This document shows positions 61,871 to 64,000 of a stretch of 64,000 bases of DNA, piece by piece; positions within the stretch are counted from its first letter, which is position 1; the number at the start of each line of letters is the position of its first letter. This DNA comes from Acetobacteraceae bacterium. GTDB taxonomy: Bacteria > Pseudomonadota > Alphaproteobacteria > Acetobacterales > Acetobacteraceae. The position numbers and the translations under genes were made by a program. The DNA lies in assembly GCA_024280945.1 (NCBI GenBank), contig JAMXLO010000141.1, positions 1 to 64,000 on the forward strand. Reading direction: 5' to 3'. The notes under the pieces are model-generated. The model did no database searches. It had not been told where the DNA came from and worked only from the letters and a program-made list of their open reading frames with translations.

Positions 61871-62836
61871 ATGTCGGTCGTGCTGGGAGCGGGCGAATAC
61901 CGGTACCGCGTCGAAGAGGGCTGGGGTCGGATCCCTGACGGCTGGTCCTTCCATGAGGTGGCAGCCGTCGGGGTCGACAGCAATGACAACGTCTATGTGT
62001 TCAATCGCGGCGAGCACCCGATGATCGTGTTCGATCGGGAAGGCAACTTTCTGCGCTCCTGGGGTGAAGGCATGTTCCCTCGCGCGCACGGCGTGCACAT
62101 TGATCCGGAACAGACGATCTGGCTTACCGATGACGGCGCACATTGCGTGCGGCGGTGCACGCTGGACGGCAAAGTCCTGATGACGCTGGGCACACCTGGC
62201 AAGCCGGCACCTTTCATGAGCGGACAGCCATTCTGCCGCTGCACTCACACCGCGCTGTCGCCGAAGGGCGAAATTTACGTGACCGACGGCTATGGCAACG
62301 CGCAGGTGCACAAGTACACACCAGATGGAAAATACCTGATGTCCTGGGGGAAGTGCGGCATCGGCGATGGCGAATTCAACCTACCGCACAACATTCACTG
62401 CGACACTGATGGCTGGATCTACGTCGCTGATCGCGAAAACCACCGCGTGCAGGTGTTTGACGGCAACGGCCGGTTCGAGACCGCGTGGTGCAACGTGGTG
62501 CACCGGCCAAGTGCACTGCATATGACGACAGGACGCTGCCCACTCTGCTTCATCGGCGAGGTCGGGCCGTATCTCGGTTCCAATCGTGGCTTCCCCAACC
62601 TGGGTCCGCGCATCAGCATCCTGTCGAAAGAGGGAAAGCTGCTGGCGCGGCTTGGCTCCGAGACCAATCCGCACGGCCAGGCGCCAGGCCAATTCATGTC
62701 GCCGCACGGTATCGCGGTTGATTCGCGTGGCGACATCTACGTGGGGGAAGTCTCCGTCGCGTCCTGGCCGTCACTGTTCCCTGGCCAGCCACGCCCTGAC
62801 AACCTGCGTAGTCTGCAGAAGCTGGTGAAACTCTGA
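61871..62836 (+). CDS. NHL-type beta-propeller protein (peptidyl-alpha-hydroxyglycine lyase-like)
   Basis: A 321-residue six-bladed propeller from ATG 61871 after GGAGG. Repeats include VAAVGVDSNDNVYVFNRGEH, ARLGSETN-like strands and GEIYVTDGYGNAQVHKYTPD, DGWIYVADRENHRVQVFDGN, and FMSPHGIAVDSRGDIYVGEV. The NHL/PAL branch has such metal-lined propellers. No signal peptide is visible, so it is probably cytoplasmic. It is divergent from the dehydrogenase remnant with 61 bases between. Confidence 0.85.
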   Translation: MSVVLGAGEYRYRVEEGWGRIPDGWSFHEVAAVGVDSNDNVYVFNRGEHPMIVFDREGNFLRSWGEGMFPRAHGVHIDPEQTIWLTDDGAHCVRRCTLDGKVLMTLGTPGKPAPFMSGQPFCRCTHTALSPKGEIYVTDGYGNAQVHKYTPDGKYLMSWGKCGIGDGEFNLPHNIHCDTDGWIYVADRENHRVQVFDGNGRFETAWCNVVHRPSALHMTTGRCPLCFIGEVGPYLGSNRGFPNLGPRISILSKEGKLLARLGSETNPHGQAPGQFMSPHGIAVDSRGDIYVGEVSVASWPSLFPGQPRPDNLRSLQKLVKL

Positions 62837-62979
62837 CAGCCGATCCTCGGCATTTCATCTGAAACGCAATTCGCTCGGGCCTGACATCGTTCGGAAACCC
62901 GCCGCCCGCATTCCTGTGCTCGCTCCCGGCAAACGGAAGCATTGGTCACGACATCTGATCGCGAGCCCAGGAGGAAATG

Positions 62980-64000
62980 ATGGCAGCGAAACGTGTGGAG
63001 CCGCGTGCGCGCGGCCGTCCGCCCAATGGAGCGCAAGGAGCAAAACGGGCGCTCCTCGTGGCGGTCAACCACTATGGCAACCCGCAGAACGATCTGCCGA
63101 GTTGTCTCAAGGATGCAGCACAATTCAAGTCCGTGCTGCAGTCGCACTACGGGTTCGAGAGCATTACCGAACTCTATGATGCGGATGCCACCGCCACCAA
63201 GGTGGATGCAGGCCTTGGCTGGCTTCTGCAGGATGCAACAGAGGCCGACCGGCTGGTGTTCTTCTACTCCGGACACGGCTACCAGCAACCGCGCAACGGC
63301 AACCTCGAAGAATGCCTGGTACTCGGCAACCTTGACTTCTACTTCGATGACCGCCTGAGCAGGCTCAGTCAGTCGGCACCAGCGGGCGTCCTGACTGTGG
63401 TCCTCGACTCCTGCTTCTCCGGCGGGATGGATAAGCGGATTCTGCTCGGCGATCGCATCGAGGTCGCCCGTACCAAGCTATGGGTGCCGCCGCCTGACGC
63501 GTCGCAAGGGAAGGCTTTCGCCGCCGGACCACTGGTGCCGCGTCCATTTGGCTGCTTCCCCGTCAAGGGCCAGGACGCAGTCAAGCGCCTTGTGCTGGGT
63601 TCCGAACTCGAACCTGGCGCAAAGGTGCTGCAGCCTGCGGCAGCCGCTGGGGACGAAGCCGGGCAACTCCAGCTCAACGCTCTGCTGCTCTCGGCCTGCA
63701 GCGAAAACGAAACCGCGTCTGCCGCGACTTCGACGACGAAGGGAATGTCAGCCTTCACCTTCGCGCTGACCAATACGATACCCGCGTCCGGCGAAATAGC
63801 GGCCACCAAGCTGCACGACGATGTCCGCGAGCGACTGGCGGGAATGGGCTTTCGCCAGACGCCACTTCTAAGAGCCCCTGCCCGCCCGACCGGCATGTCC
63901 GACAGGAGCTTTGTCACGCTCCTGCCGCTCACCGCCGCGTCCCCGGCCGCAGGTAACACCGGCAAGGCCATGCAGGTCTCGACCGGCTCCCACCTCTCAG
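62980..64000 (+). CDS. Caspase-family (C14/metacaspase) protease, 3' end outside window
   Basis: An open frame of at least 340 codons that runs off the right edge. ATG 62980 is five bases after GGAGG; ATG 62977 directly before it is possible. The caspase fold is clear: RALLVAVNHYGNPQNDLPSC (p20 start), catalytic His99 in LVFFYSGHGYQQPRNG and catalytic Cys145 in VVLDSCFSGGMDKR. Residues 150-290 form a long insertion and the LLLSACSENETASAATSTT and MSAFTFALTNTIPASGEIAA strand typical of the p10-like part. C-terminal domains are unseen. No effector, sensor or membrane gene partner is in view, so a defence or stress role is open. Confidence 0.88.
   Translation, partial: MAAKRVEPRARGRPPNGAQGAKRALLVAVNHYGNPQNDLPSCLKDAAQFKSVLQSHYGFESITELYDADATATKVDAGLGWLLQDATEADRLVFFYSGHGYQQPRNGNLEECLVLGNLDFYFDDRLSRLSQSAPAGVLTVVLDSCFSGGMDKRILLGDRIEVARTKLWVPPPDASQGKAFAAGPLVPRPFGCFPVKGQDAVKRLVLGSELEPGAKVLQPAAAAGDEAGQLQLNALLLSACSENETASAATSTTKGMSAFTFALTNTIPASGEIAATKLHDDVRERLAGMGFRQTPLLRAPARPTGMSDRSFVTLLPLTAASPAAGNTGKAMQVSTGSHLS

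Overview
The window is GC-rich, densely coded chromosomal DNA of an alphaproteobacterium. The evidence is a Shemin-type 5-aminolevulinate synthase, a DUF1013/TrcR-type regulator, DUF1192 and DUF465 proteins, FixL-like histidine-kinase boxes and FNR/FixK boxes. Rhodospirillales (Acetobacteraceae-like) is my best guess, by inference only. I saw no rRNA, tRNA, CRISPR array, phage or classical insertion sequence.

Layout. 0-19 kb is mostly housekeeping: argB, a MASE4-type sensor kinase, a frameshifted SDR gene next to an epoxide hydrolase, small conserved proteins, purE-purK, the glycolysis/pentose genes tkt-gap-pgk, a class III cyclase, hemA and a MarR-GNAT fusion with its own operator. 19-39 kb is accessory catabolism: an RlmI-type methyltransferase, four luciferase-like flavin monooxygenases, an HpaB-type and an acyl-CoA-dehydrogenase-type monooxygenase, a VOC dioxygenase, a dehydrogenase-lactonase pair and a lone molybdenum hydroxylase large subunit. 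Three decayed genes lie in or near it (ketopantoate reductase with an amber stop, a MATE stub, and the SDR further upstream). 38-47.5 kb holds a dipeptide/opine-type ABC transporter with two tandem binding proteins. Its permease and ATPase genes are separated by a GIY-YIG nuclease gene bracketed by short palindromic repeats; the same repeat recurs at 24.7 kb.

47.6-49.4 kb looks like a small oxygen-limitation regulon: a universal stress protein and a ribosome hibernation factor, each preceded by a perfect TTGAT-N4-ATCAA box at the same spacing, with a cytochrome c gene between them.

49.4-52.2 kb is the most striking part. Two minus-strand genes contain an in-frame TGA exactly where selenocysteine is expected: a SelW-like protein (CxxU) and a UGSC-family protein (U-G-S-C). 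Each has a candidate bacterial SECIS hairpin at a suitable distance after the TGA. Plain ORF calling breaks or loses both genes. The UGSC gene follows a conserved partner gene ending in a CxxC motif, and gamma-glutamyltransferase is divergent from that pair, so a thiol/selenol redox function is plausible.

52-64 kb carries gamma-glutamyltransferase, a secreted hydrolase, an acetolactate-synthase-like enzyme, small ligand-binding proteins, a second molybdenum hydroxylase subunit fused operon-style to a truncated hydroxyacid dehydrogenase remnant, a beta-propeller protein and a caspase-family protease that runs off the end.
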